This document shows positions 47,211 through 57,200 of a DNA stretch of 64,000 nucleotides, one piece after another; position 1 is the stretch's first letter; each line of letters starts with the position of its first letter. The DNA is from Flavobacterium sp. TAB 87 (lineage in GTDB: Bacteria > Bacteroidota > Bacteroidia > Flavobacteriales > Flavobacteriaceae). The stretch is taken from contig NZ_LLWK01000037.1 in the NCBI RefSeq assembly GCF_001529295.1, positions 124,001-188,000 on the forward strand, read 5' to 3'. The notes below the pieces were generated by a model that saw nothing but the letters and a program-made list of their open reading frames with translations, had not been told where the DNA came from and made no database searches. Position numbers and translations under genes: made by a program.

Positions 47211-47624
47211 TTAGATTACTATTCCTTTTAAAGTTAGCACTTTAGGTGTAGCTTCTGCACTTGTAGTTACCGTAACTGTTTTTGTGAAACCACCTTTACT
47301 TGCAGCATTATAAATTGCCGTAATTTTGGCTGATTTACCTGGTAAAATAGGCTCTTTTGTATAATCTGTAGCGGTACAACCACAAGATCCTTTTACATTT
47401 GTAATTACCACTGCTTTAGTGCCTGTATTTTTAAACTCATAAACAATTGCTTTTGGCGTTCCTTGCGGAATTTGACCTACGTCTACTGTTTCAGCTTTCC
47501 ATACAATAGTATTGTTTACAGCTTCTTTTTTTGTTTCAGAAACTAAGGACTGTACTGGCTCGATTGCCGAAAAAGACATTAATCCTAAGGCCAAAGCCAA
47601 CATTGAAATTTTAATTATTTTCAT
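47211..47624 (-). CDS. DUF1573 domain protein, exported
   Basis: A 137-residue exported protein. The signal peptide IIKISMLALALGLMSFSA is followed by a single Ig-like DUF1573 domain: YEFKNTGTKAVVITNVKGSC at about 66-85, then GSCGCTATDYTKEPILPGKS with the conserved CGC, and VLTLKGIVI at the end. Such domains occur in periplasmic or surface proteins of Bacteroidetes with unknown role, often assumed to be adhesion or scaffold. A CAAAAATA (TATTTTTG on the coding strand) box lies 40 bases upstream. It is a single-gene unit. Confidence 0.88.
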   Translation of the reverse strand: MKIIKISMLALALGLMSFSAIEPVQSLVSETKKEAVNNTIVWKAETVDVGQIPQGTPKAIVYEFKNTGTKAVVITNVKGSCGCTATDYTKEPILPGKSAKITAIYNAASKGGFTKTVTVTTSAEATPKVLTLKGIVI

Positions 47625-47664
47625 AGTAAGTTATATTAAGGTTGATTGTTCGTTCATAATACTC

Positions 47665-47672
47665 CAAAAATA
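47665..47672 (-). promoter_or_regulatory. TAnnTTTG -7 box of the DUF1573 gene
   Basis: Reads TATTTTTG on the minus strand, 40 bases before the ATG at 47624. Confidence 0.45.
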
Positions 47673-47786
47673 ATTCAATACCTTTTGGTTCTATGTTAAG
47701 CGGTTTCAAATGTTTGTTAACGACTTGTTAACGGCTATTTCTAATTTAAATTTTACCTATATTTCAATCCATAAATCGAAATTCTC

Positions 47787-49058
47787 TTGAAAGTAAATAA
47801 ACTCAATAGCATCATTTTATTAGGCCTTATAGCTATTATTGGCATATTGGCCGCACAATTGCTGTGGACAAAAGAGGCTTTTACATTGGAACAAAAAAAA
47901 CTGAGTCAAAAAACGCATATTGCTTTGCTTGAAGTTGCCAAAAAATTATACCAAGGCTCCAGTAATGAACTTCCAGTGCAAAATCCAGTGCAAAAAATTG
48001 CCAACGATTATTATGTGGTGAATGTAGAAAATGATTTTGAACCTGATGTTTTAGAATACTATTTGAAAACGGAGTTTAAGAAAATAAACATTACAACAGA
48101 TTTTGAATTTGCCATGTACAATTGCCAAAGTGATGAAATGGTTTATGGAAAACAAATTGCGTTATCTGATAAAGAAAATTCAAAACAAGCAGCGTACTTT
48201 CCTAAACAGAAAAATTTGGTATATTATTTTGCCGTTCGTTTTCCTAATGAGACAAGTTATTTAGTGAGTTCCATGCGTTTCTGGCTCGTGCTTTCTCTAG
48301 CCTTAATTCTAATTTTACTTATTTATGTCTACTCTATTTTTACACTTTTACAGCAAAAAAAATACTCTGAATTACAGCGGGATTTCGTCAATAATATGAC
48401 CCATGAATTTAAAACGCCATTGTCTTCTATTTTAATTGCGTCCAAATATTTAATCGATCAAAAACTAATTAAAGACAACAAAAAATTACATACATACACA
48501 GACATCATAATTCAGCAAAGCACTAAATTGAACAGTCATGTCGAAAAATTTTTAAGCATTGCCAAAAACGATCATACGCCTTTAGCGTTGCAATTAGAAC
48601 ACATTTTTGTAGTTGCAGTTATAGAAGAAACAATTGCAAATATTCGTTTAAAATATCCAGAAACTACCCTCACTATCGAGAGTGATTCATCAAGGTATGA
48701 GATAGAAACTGATGCGTTTCACTTTACCAATTTAGTCTATAATTTACTCGATAATGCGGTTAAATATTGTGTCGACAAACCTGAAATTATAATTCGTATT
48801 GCCGCTGTCAATAAATTTTTAAAAATAGAATTCATTGATAACGGAATCGGTATTTCACCCCAATATATTTCTTATATATTTGATAAATTTTATCAAGTCA
48901 AAAATGAAAAAAGTAACGAAGTCAATGGTTTTGGACTCGGTTTATACTATGTAAAGGAAATTTGTACGATTCAAAATTGGAAAATTTCTGCCCGTAATAA
49001 TGCTACAAAAGGCATCACAATCACACTATCCATTCCTTATAAAAATGAAAAAAAGTAA
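47787..49058 (+). CDS. Sensor histidine kinase
   Basis: A 423-residue kinase with a TTG start. Helix 1 is at about residues 9-27 and helix 2 at 165-187, enclosing a periplasmic sensor of about 135 residues with no recognised domain. HisKA has VNNMTHEFKTPLSSI with H206. The HATPase domain holds LLDNAVKYC (N box), FIDNGIGISPQYISYIFDKF (G1/F box) and NGFGLGLYYVKEI (G2). It phosphorylates the response regulator in the next gene, which it overlaps by 14 bases. The signal is unknown; neighbours suggest an envelope cue. Confidence 0.92.
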   Translation: MKVNKLNSIILLGLIAIIGILAAQLLWTKEAFTLEQKKLSQKTHIALLEVAKKLYQGSSNELPVQNPVQKIANDYYVVNVENDFEPDVLEYYLKTEFKKINITTDFEFAMYNCQSDEMVYGKQIALSDKENSKQAAYFPKQKNLVYYFAVRFPNETSYLVSSMRFWLVLSLALILILLIYVYSIFTLLQQKKYSELQRDFVNNMTHEFKTPLSSILIASKYLIDQKLIKDNKKLHTYTDIIIQQSTKLNSHVEKFLSIAKNDHTPLALQLEHIFVVAVIEETIANIRLKYPETTLTIESDSSRYEIETDAFHFTNLVYNLLDNAVKYCVDKPEIIIRIAAVNKFLKIEFIDNGIGISPQYISYIFDKFYQVKNEKSNEVNGFGLGLYYVKEICTIQNWKISARNNATKGITITLSIPYKNEKK

Positions 49059-49728
49059 AATTTTATATACCGAAGATGACGAAACGTTAGCCTTCTTGAC
49101 TAAAGATAATTTAGAACAGAGCGGTTATCAGGTAACGCATTGTCCCAACGGAATAATAGGTTTAGAAGCCTTTCATAAAGAAGATTTTGACATTTGCATC
49201 TTTGACATTATGATGCCAAAAATGGATGGATTTGAGTTGGCTACCGCAATTAGAAAGAACAACTCCGACATTCCAATAATTTTTCTTTCGGCAAAAACTT
49301 TAAAAGAAGATCGCATCAAAGGTTTGCGCTTGGGTGCTGATGATTACCTCGTAAAACCGTTTAGCATAGAAGAACTATTACTTAAAATTGAAATATTTTT
49401 AAAGCGTTCAACTAAAAATCACATCGTTGAACCGTCTCTTTATGAAATAGGACGCTACTGCTTTGACACCAAAAACTTAATTCTTTTTAATAAAACTGAA
49501 AAAGTGAGCTTGACTCAGCGTGAAGCTGAACTGCTGCAATTTTTTCTAAACAATAAGAATAGTGTTTTAAAAAGAGAACAAATTCTAACTTCAATTTGGG
49601 GCGACGACGATTATTTTATGGGTCGAAGTTTGGATGTTTTTATTTCGCGACTGCGTAAAATTTTAAGCAGCGAGAAAGAAATTTCGATCGAAAACCTACA
49701 CGGAATTGGATTTCGTTTTAATATTTAA
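49045..49728 (+). CDS. OmpR/PhoB family response regulator
   Basis: A 227-residue regulator from the ATG at 49045 (MKKSKILYTEDDE). The receiver domain shows acidic residues at 10-12, the phospho-acceptor D54 in CIFDIMMPKMDG, and K in LVKPFSIEELL. The C-terminal winged helix has VSLTQREAELLQFFL and SLDVFISRLRKILSSEKEIS. An upstream ATG at 49000 would add 15 residues but has no receiver-like sequence. It overlaps the kinase gene by 14 bases, so translation is coupled. Targets are unknown. Confidence 0.93.
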   Translation: MKKSKILYTEDDETLAFLTKDNLEQSGYQVTHCPNGIIGLEAFHKEDFDICIFDIMMPKMDGFELATAIRKNNSDIPIIFLSAKTLKEDRIKGLRLGADDYLVKPFSIEELLLKIEIFLKRSTKNHIVEPSLYEIGRYCFDTKNLILFNKTEKVSLTQREAELLQFFLNNKNSVLKREQILTSIWGDDDYFMGRSLDVFISRLRKILSSEKEISIENLHGIGFRFNI

Positions 49729-49731
49729 AAA

Positions 49732-51924
49732 TTACAATTGCAGTAATCCGTATTCTTTCAGAGTTAGAATTGGTTTTGAAAACCAGAACAATTCAAAATC
49801 TTCTAAGTCCAATTCAAATTCGGTTTTGATTTGCTGAAAAGTCAATTGCTTGTCATTGTATACCGAAATTTTATGCAATAACGCAACTAACCATTCGCCT
49901 TCATTTTTATTGGTTTGAATCGTAAAGGCTTCCTTTTTATCGTGAAAAGTCAAGCTCATCATTTCCCATGAATTTCCTTTTTTTGATTTTGTAAACGATG
50001 AAATCTCAGGCTTTCCGCCCAACCAAACTATTTTTGCATTGGGTTTTGTATTAAAGTTATTGTCTTCGTTTAAGGCATTCTCTATAAAGTCATGCGGAAT
50101 TTTGGTATTCGGAATTTTAAAATCAAACCAATCTTGCAATTCATAATCAAAACAAATTCCGTGCATGAAATTAAATAGTGATTTCTTCAATCCGAAGCTG
50201 AATTTATCATGATCAATTCCGGTTTTATCAATAAAGTTGACATCATTATTAGCAAACGTTCCTATAATTTCTGTTTCTTTTTCCACTCCAAATTTTTCTG
50301 GATGCATCCCAATCGGACTGTGTGCAGTCATGGCAAACTGATGCCAAAAGCCCGATTGTAAAATTCCTGCTTCAAATAGTTGGCGCACCATTTCGAGGCT
50401 ATCCACGGTTTCTTGCACGGTCTGCGTTGGATATCCGTACATTAAATAGGTGTGAACCATAATGCCCGCTTCAGTAAAATTGCTGGTTACGCGTGCCACT
50501 TGTTCTACTGTTACTCCTTTATCAATCAATTTCAGTAAACGATCTGAAGCCACTTCTAAACCACCAGAAACTGCGATGCAGCCAGAGGCTTTAAGCAACA
50601 CACACAAATCTTTACTAAAGCTTTTCTCAAAACGAATGTTTGTCCACCAGGTCACCGAGAGTTTTCTTCGAATAATTTCTAAAGCTAAAGCACGCATCAA
50701 CGCTGGTGGCGCCGCTTCATCGACATAATGAAAACCATTTTGACCTGTCTTTTCCATCATTTCTTCCATGCGATCGCACAGCAAATTGGCAGCAATCGGT
50801 TCGTAAATCTTTACATAATCTAACGAAATATCACAAAAAGTACATTTTCCCCAATAGCATCCATGCGCCATAGTTAACTTATTCCAACGGCCGTCGCTCC
50901 ACATGCGGTGCATTGGATTGACAATTTCGATAACCGAAATGTATTTATCTAGAAATAAATCGGTGTAATCTGGCGTACCGACTTGAGATTGTCGGTAATC
51001 AGATCGTGCCGAATTATTTTTGTAAACTACTTTACCCTCTTCTAAAACAAAAGTTCGTTTTAACGGCATATCAGCTTCTCCCGATGCCACCGCTTCAATC
51101 AGTAATTCGACTGGCAATTCTCCATCATCCAAAGTAATAAAATCAAAGAATTCGAAAACTCGAGCGTCTGATAACGAGCGTAATTCGGTATTTGGAAAAC
51201 CACCGCCCATCGTAATTTTAATTTCAGGATGATTTTGTTTTACCCATTGTGCCGATCGAAAAGCACTGTACAAATTTCCCGGAAAGGGAACTGAAATTAA
51301 AAATAAAGTCGGTTCAATGGTCTCGATTCGCTCTTTTAAAATAGCAATTAAAATTTCATCAACGTAAGTTAACGACTGCTGCAGACTTTCGTACAATTCA
51401 TCAAATGAGTTGGCGCTTCTTCCCAAACGTTCGGCATAACGACTAAAACCAAAGTTCTCATCAATACATTCTACAATAAAATCAGAGATATCTTCAAGAT
51501 ATAAAGTGGCTAAATGTTTGGCTTTATCTTGCGTTCCCATGCTTCCAAAGGCCCAATCTAATTCTTCTAATTGTGCAAATCGTGACGCTTCTGGCAAATA
51601 ATCTTCTTGACAAATTTGCAAGGCTAAAGTTGGATTTTTACCTTGTAAAAACTGAATCACAGCATCGATCGTTTTAATGTACTCGTCTTGCAGTGCAAAA
51701 ATACGTTTGGAATTGTCTGAAACCGCACTATCGATAATCGCATTCTCAAATAAATCGCTCATTCCTTTCTTTGAAAATAACGCCAAAATAACCTCAATAC
51801 CCAAATCGGCTTGCACTGATCCAATACGTAGCGTATTTAAAAAACCTTTAATGTAAGCGGTCGCTGGATAGGGCGTGTTCAATTGCGTAAAAGGCGGCGT
51901 GATGATAAATATGTTGCTTTTCAA
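49732..51924 (-). CDS. B12-binding domain radical SAM protein
   Basis: A 730-residue protein. The first half has a cobalamin-binding-like fold (MKSNIFIITPPFTQLNTPYP, LFLISVPFPGNLYSAFRSAQ, ITMGGGFPNTELRSL). The radical SAM core has HGCYWGKCTFCDI: C356, C361 and C364 in a C-x4-C-x2-C spacing, not the common C-x3-C-x2-C. SGGLEVASDRLLKLIDKG and HTYLMYGYPTQT follow. A 200-residue C-terminal part is unassigned. Such proteins do methylation or sulfur transfer on unknown substrates. The gene ends 4 bases from the convergent response-regulator gene. A -7 box lies 17 bases upstream. Confidence 0.88.
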   Translation of the reverse strand: MKSNIFIITPPFTQLNTPYPATAYIKGFLNTLRIGSVQADLGIEVILALFSKKGMSDLFENAIIDSAVSDNSKRIFALQDEYIKTIDAVIQFLQGKNPTLALQICQEDYLPEASRFAQLEELDWAFGSMGTQDKAKHLATLYLEDISDFIVECIDENFGFSRYAERLGRSANSFDELYESLQQSLTYVDEILIAILKERIETIEPTLFLISVPFPGNLYSAFRSAQWVKQNHPEIKITMGGGFPNTELRSLSDARVFEFFDFITLDDGELPVELLIEAVASGEADMPLKRTFVLEEGKVVYKNNSARSDYRQSQVGTPDYTDLFLDKYISVIEIVNPMHRMWSDGRWNKLTMAHGCYWGKCTFCDISLDYVKIYEPIAANLLCDRMEEMMEKTGQNGFHYVDEAAPPALMRALALEIIRRKLSVTWWTNIRFEKSFSKDLCVLLKASGCIAVSGGLEVASDRLLKLIDKGVTVEQVARVTSNFTEAGIMVHTYLMYGYPTQTVQETVDSLEMVRQLFEAGILQSGFWHQFAMTAHSPIGMHPEKFGVEKETEIIGTFANNDVNFIDKTGIDHDKFSFGLKKSLFNFMHGICFDYELQDWFDFKIPNTKIPHDFIENALNEDNNFNTKPNAKIVWLGGKPEISSFTKSKKGNSWEMMSLTFHDKKEAFTIQTNKNEGEWLVALLHKISVYNDKQLTFQQIKTEFELDLEDFELFWFSKPILTLKEYGLLQL

Positions 51925-52235
51925 GAGGAATAATTTTGAGCAAAAATACGGGTTATTTGGAACGTTTTATCACATTTAACGAATAAAAACAAATCTTAAC
52001 AATGCAACTTATTTATTTTAAAACTTATTTATTTTAAGAAAGTAAAAAAGCATGCGAAGTTCAATTTTTGCAACAGTTGCAACGTTTTTTTATCAAAATC
52101 AATTTGCTAATTCGGTAATAGTAGGGCTTGTAACTTTAAATACTTGTGCCTATTATTTTTAATTTGATTTAAATAAATCAAAAAATTATAATATATTTAA
52201 CAATAATTAAATGTTAAAAAATAAAGCAATCTAAT
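51925..52235. other. 311-bp divergent intergenic region before the ECF sigma gene
   Basis: No gene is seen. A minus-strand TATTTTTG box (51941-51948) serves the radical SAM gene. Two copies of AACTTATTTATTTTA at 52006-52020 and 52022-52036 form a 16-bp-period tandem repeat, and TTGCAAC occurs twice at 52068-52074 and 52077-52083, the latter within the palindrome GTTGCAAC. These are candidate regulatory sites. Confidence 0.45.
51941..51948 (-). promoter_or_regulatory. TAnnTTTG -7 box of the radical SAM gene
   Basis: Reads TATTTTTG on the minus strand, 16 bases before the ATG at 51924. Confidence 0.5.
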
Positions 52236-52844
52236 TTGAAAAGCACAGCAAAAAACACATTAACCGTTGACGATCTAACTATCTGGAGCAATATGAAGGA
52301 AGGTGATGAAAATGCTTTTTCGTTACTTTTTAAAAAATATTATGCGGAATTGGTGCGTTATGGAAACTCATTGTGTGCTTTTGATGATAAAGTGCAAGAT
52401 TGTGTTCAAGATGTTTTTACTGACGTTTGGATTTACAGAAAATCAGTCTCAGAAGATATTGTTGTAAAGGCCTATCTATTATCATGTGTACGCAAAAGAA
52501 TCGCAAAATTGTATCAAAAAGATAAAATTTTTAGACATGTAAGCACTATCGATACACTAAAGTTTTTATTTGATTTTTCTATTGAACACCAGTTAATTTC
52601 AGATGAAACTACCGCTACAAAAGTTTTACACCTTAACACTTTACTTAATAATCTACCTTCGAGACAAAGAGAAGCATTGTACTTACGGTATCATCAAGGG
52701 CTTTCTGTAGATCAAATTGCCGAAATGTTAGATGTAAATTATCAGTCTGCAAATAATTTAATTTTTAGGGCAATTCAAAAACTTCGAAAGGACTGGAAAA
52801 AGAATTTGTCAATTCTTTTGCTTTTATCTTCGCAATTTACCTAG
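52236..52844 (+). CDS. ECF RNA polymerase sigma factor
   Basis: A 202-residue sigma-70 ECF factor, with a TTG start. Region 2 runs from about residue 24 (FSLLFKKYYAELVRYGNSLC, VQDCVQDVFTDVWIYR) and region 4 from about 130 (LNNLPSRQREALYLRYHQGL, LSVDQIAEMLDVNYQS). No region 3 or extra domain exists. It precedes a FecR anti-sigma gene by 101 bases, then SusC and SusD, the standard Bacteroidetes cell-surface signalling set. It should activate the transporter genes downstream and perhaps itself. A later ATG (Met near residue 20) is possible but would cut into the start of region 2. Confidence 0.9.
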   Translation: MKSTAKNTLTVDDLTIWSNMKEGDENAFSLLFKKYYAELVRYGNSLCAFDDKVQDCVQDVFTDVWIYRKSVSEDIVVKAYLLSCVRKRIAKLYQKDKIFRHVSTIDTLKFLFDFSIEHQLISDETTATKVLHLNTLLNNLPSRQREALYLRYHQGLSVDQIAEMLDVNYQSANNLIFRAIQKLRKDWKKNLSILLLLSSQFT

Positions 52845-52945
52845 CATTACTACTACTTTTTATTTCGAAGTAAAAAAATATTCCTAATTAAGTGAGTATA
52901 TAATAATAAAACTGTTCTTATTGTTTTCGTAACCCGTACTGTGAG

Positions 52946-54055
52946 ATGCAAAAACGTAATAATTATACCAAAATAGAAGATTTTTTAGGAGATGAGTCCT
53001 TTCATTCTTGGATCCTTCATAATACGAATGCTCAAAATTGGGAAGCATGGACATTTGAAAATAGTAGTCGAGCACATTTAGTAAAAGAAGCGCGTTTGTT
53101 TCTTTTGGCACTCAAAGTGGACGAAACAAAAATGTTAGCAATAACGGTAGAGGCAGCTTTAGAAAATACCTGGAGAAAAATTACCCTAAAAAAAAGAAGT
53201 AAAAATAAAAATATAAAGATCTCGATCTGGAAGAACGACTGGTTCAAATGGATAGCTGCTATTTTGGTTCTTGCATTATTTTTTTCTTGGTCGTATACTA
53301 ACTCCTCGTTTACTGAAGATGCTAACACTGTTTATAAAAAACTTATTTCTGAAACCAAAGAGGGATTAGTCGAGCAAACAAATAATTCTGATTTTTCTCA
53401 AATTATAACTCTGTCAGATGGCAGCTCGGTTTTATTGCAGCCGCAAAGTAAATTAAGTTATCCTAAAACTTTTGTAGGAAACGAAAGAAAGGTTTATTTA
53501 TCGGGTGAGGCATTTTTTGAAATCAGTAAAAATCCGAAGAAGCCGTTTTACGTGTATGCAAACGAAATTGTAACTAAAGTGGTTGGTACCAGTTTTCGTA
53601 TTTCTGCATTTGAAAATCAACCCAATGTAGAAGTAATTGTACGAACAGGAAAAGTAAAAGTACACTCCAACCAACAAGCGACTAAACAATCCAAAGAAGA
53701 AATTGTTTTGTTGCCGAATGAAGCATTACGTTTTGAAAGAGAGACCTCAAAGTTTGACAAAATTACAGATATCACTGCGGACATTACCGTGAAGCAAAAT
53801 ATAAAAAGCATTGAACAATTAAGTTTTGAATTTACAGATATTCCGGTAAGCCAAATATTTAAAACCATAGAACAAGCGTACCACGTAGCAGTCGATTTTC
53901 CAAAAGAAAAATTAAAAAATTGTCATTTAACCACTTCTCTAAGTGACCAACCGTTGCCGGAGAAATTAAAAATTATTTGTAAAAGTCTTGGAAACAATAC
54001 CAGTTATGAAATGAACGGAAATAATATCACCATTATTTCTACTGGATGTAATTAA
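52946..54055 (+). CDS. FecR family anti-sigma factor
   Basis: A 369-residue inner-membrane protein. A cytoplasmic N-terminal part of about 100 residues would hold the sigma factor, one helix lies at 101-118 (KWIAAILVLALFFSWSYT), and the periplasmic FecR domain starts with ITLSDGSSVLLQPQSKLSYP and LSGEAFFEISKNPKKPFYVY. The last 75 residues are a DUF4974 domain (FEFTDIPVSQIFKTIEQAYH). It senses SusC through its STN domain and releases the ECF factor. It lies 101 bases after the sigma gene and 164 before susC. Confidence 0.93.
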   Translation: MQKRNNYTKIEDFLGDESFHSWILHNTNAQNWEAWTFENSSRAHLVKEARLFLLALKVDETKMLAITVEAALENTWRKITLKKRSKNKNIKISIWKNDWFKWIAAILVLALFFSWSYTNSSFTEDANTVYKKLISETKEGLVEQTNNSDFSQIITLSDGSSVLLQPQSKLSYPKTFVGNERKVYLSGEAFFEISKNPKKPFYVYANEIVTKVVGTSFRISAFENQPNVEVIVRTGKVKVHSNQQATKQSKEEIVLLPNEALRFERETSKFDKITDITADITVKQNIKSIEQLSFEFTDIPVSQIFKTIEQAYHVAVDFPKEKLKNCHLTTSLSDQPLPEKLKIICKSLGNNTSYEMNGNNITIISTGCN

Positions 54056-54095
54056 AAAAAATGCCTATGTAAATTTAAAAGTACTCAAAAAAAAA

Positions 54096-54125
54096 GCGCC
54101 TAATGTGCTGTAACACTTTAGACGC
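54096..54125 (+). promoter_or_regulatory. Imperfect hairpin 1 in the susC leader
   Basis: GCGCCTAATGTG at 54096-54107 pairs with CACTTTAGACGC at 54114-54125 with two mismatches around CTGTAA. It lies 95 bases before the SusC ATG and is preceded by a run of A. It may be an mRNA attenuator or a stabiliser after the FecR gene. Confidence 0.5.
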
Positions 54126-54136
54126 CAATGAAATAT

Positions 54137-54164
54137 CAAAACACTTTCTGTAAAAAGTATTTTG
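54137..54164 (+). promoter_or_regulatory. Imperfect hairpin 2 in the susC leader
   Basis: CAAAACACTTT at 54137-54147 pairs with AAAGTATTTTG at 54154-54164 with one mismatch. Its loop, CTGTAA, is identical to that of hairpin 1, and both lie in the 164-bp gap between FecR and susC. Confidence 0.45.
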
Positions 54165-54219
54165 GTGCGTTTATCCAAACACCCTGTTAAAAAGTATTAA
54201 TCAAAACAAACTCAAAATT

Positions 54220-57200
54220 ATGAAAAAACCTGTTGTTAAACAACGTTTACTCTATCGAATCATGAAAATAACGCTCTTTCAAATGGTGTTGGCTTTTGTT
54301 TTCTCGACCGTCATGACGGCTAATAGCGTCAAGGGTCAAAAAAAACTGGATACAAAAGTTACCATTTCAATAACTAATATGAGTTTATCAAATGCATTAG
54401 CAAAACTTGAAAAGTCAGCTGATGTTAAATTTTCATATAATTCGAGAATCAGTCAACTCAACCAAAAAGTAACTATAAATGCGAGCGAAGAAACACTTTA
54501 CAATGTTTTATCGGAAGTTTTTAAGCCACTCAATATTGATTTTGCAGAAGTAAGCGATCAGATTGTTTTGCAAAACAAAATCGAAAATGAAACCTCCATT
54601 TATAGCATTAAAAACCTATTTAACAGCACCGTCTATGCTGGCATTATCGTTAATGGAAAAATTACTGATGAAAATGGAAATCCCTTACCGGGTGCAACCG
54701 TAATGGCCAAAGGAACTAAAGTTGCCGTTTTAACCGATTTCGACGGGAATTTTACCATCGAAATGCCAGAAAATGTTTCAAAAATTGTAATCAGCTACAT
54801 TGGCATGAAAACCAAAGAAATTGATGCAACAAGCAAATTTGTTACAGTGGTACTGTCTGAATTAGGAGAAAATCTTAATGAAGTTGTGATTACGACTGGA
54901 TATGAAAAAACATCTAAAAGAACTTTTACAGGAGCGATTAGTAAGATCAATAGTACCGAGTTAAAGGTAGATGGTGTGGTTGATGTAAGCCGCATGATCG
55001 AAGGAAAAGCTGCTGGTGTAACGGTACAGAACGTTACGGGTACTTTTGGAACTGCTCCAAAAATTACTGTTCGTGGATCATCTTCTATTTTTGGAGATAC
55101 TAAACCATTATGGGTTATTGACGGTGTTGTTCAAGAAGATATAATCAATCTTACCTTTGCTGACTTAGCTTCAGGAAATTCAGAAACCTTGTTAAGTTCG
55201 TCTATTGCTGGTTTAAACGCAAACGACATTCAAAGCATTGAAATATTAAAAGATGCCTCTGCAACTTCTATTTACGGATCGAGATCATTAAACGGAGTTG
55301 TTGTTGTTACTACCAAACAAGGCCGAAGAGATGCGCCATTGAGTGTAACCTATTCGTTAGAACAAAGTTTAAGAACGGTACCAAATTACAATCAGTTTGA
55401 TATCTTAAACTCTCAAGAATCCATGAGTATTTTTAAAGAAATGGAATCGAAAGGATATTTAGATTTGCCGTCGACCGTAAATGGACGATATGGTGGAGTT
55501 TATAATATTTTAGGTAGAGCCATTAACACCTATGTTCCTGGAACGGATAGCTATTTAGTACAAAACGATCCCGTTAGTCGCAATCAATTCTTAAAAAAAT
55601 ATGAGTTAGCAAATACGGATTGGTTTAATGTATTATTTAGACCTTCGATTACTCAAAATCACTCGCTAAGTTTTAGTGGTGGTGGTAAAAACAATACTTT
55701 TTATGCTTCTTTAGGATACTACAGTGATCCAGGATGGACTATTGCTGATGATGTAAAACAAATTTCATCAAACATCAAAGGAACATTTTATTTAAACGAT
55801 AAGCTTAACGTCACCTTATCTACTTTGGCTTCGGTTCGTGATCAAGGCGCACCAGGTAGTTACGAGAGTGAAAAAGATGTGGTTTTTGGAAAGGTGACTA
55901 GAGATTTTGACATCAATCCGTTTAACTATGTATTAAATACAAGTAGAACGTTACGTCCATATGATGAAAACAGAAATTTAGAATATTACAGAAACAATTG
56001 GGCTTCAATGAACATTATAAATGAATTGAAAAACAATTATATGGAAATCGAAGTAAAAGACATTCGTTTTCAATTGGATCTGGACTATAAAATCAGCCCT
56101 AATTTAACTTACAATTTAACAGGATCTGCTCGCTATGCCAACACAAATCGTGAGCATAAGATACTTGAAAATTCAAATGTTGTAGGTGCTTACAAAGCTG
56201 GAACTCCAATAGGAGAAGACGGTGTTAACACTTTGGTGAGAGATGATAATATCTTTTTATATCAAGATCCAAATGACCTAACCGCTCCAAAAATTTCGGT
56301 TTTACCAAATGGTGGGTTTTTAAGAAAATTCACTAATGACTTAACTTCTTACAATGTAAGAAACAGCGTTAATTATAGAAATACATTCAGTGATCAACAT
56401 GAGGTAGAAGGTTTCTTTGGTACAGAATTAAGAGTAGTCAACAGAAGTAGTGATAATTTTACTGCTGCTGGACTTCAGTACGACAGAGGACTTACTGCAT
56501 TTACGGATCCTAGACTTATCGAAAAAATTATTAATGGTGGAGATTCTTATTTTGCCTTTAATGAAGAAAGAGAAAGAACTGTTGGATTTTTTGGTAAAGT
56601 TGGATATACCTACGACCGAAGATATACTGCTTCGGTAACTGGTCGTTACGATGGATCAAACAGACAAGGAGACAGCGGTTCTTCAAGATGGTTACCTACC
56701 TATACTTTTAGTGGAAAATGGAATGTTGCTGAAGAAGACTTTATGAAAGATGTTTCTTCTGTAAATACATTAGCACTTCGAGCTTCTTATGGTCTAACAG
56801 CAACCGCAGGACCTGCAACAAACTCGTTAGCCATTTACAAAAGCTTTGTAACCGACCGTTTAGGTCTTTCTGACAGAGAAACAGGGGTACGAATTGATGC
56901 GTTACAAAATGGAGAATTAACTTGGGAAAAGCAATTTGAAACTAACATAGGTTTAGACATCGGAATGTTTAACAACAGAGTGCAACTAACAACAGATATT
57001 TACAGCCGAAAAGCTTTTGATTTAGTTGATTATGTAATTACTTCTGGAATTGGAGGACAAAGAATCAAGCAAGGAAATAATGCCGATATGGAAACTAAGG
57101 GAGTTGAAGTTGGTTTTACCACTAGAAATATCAACACTAGTGATTTTAAATGGTCAACAACTTTAAATTTTTCGGTATACGATCAAAAAATTACAAAGTT

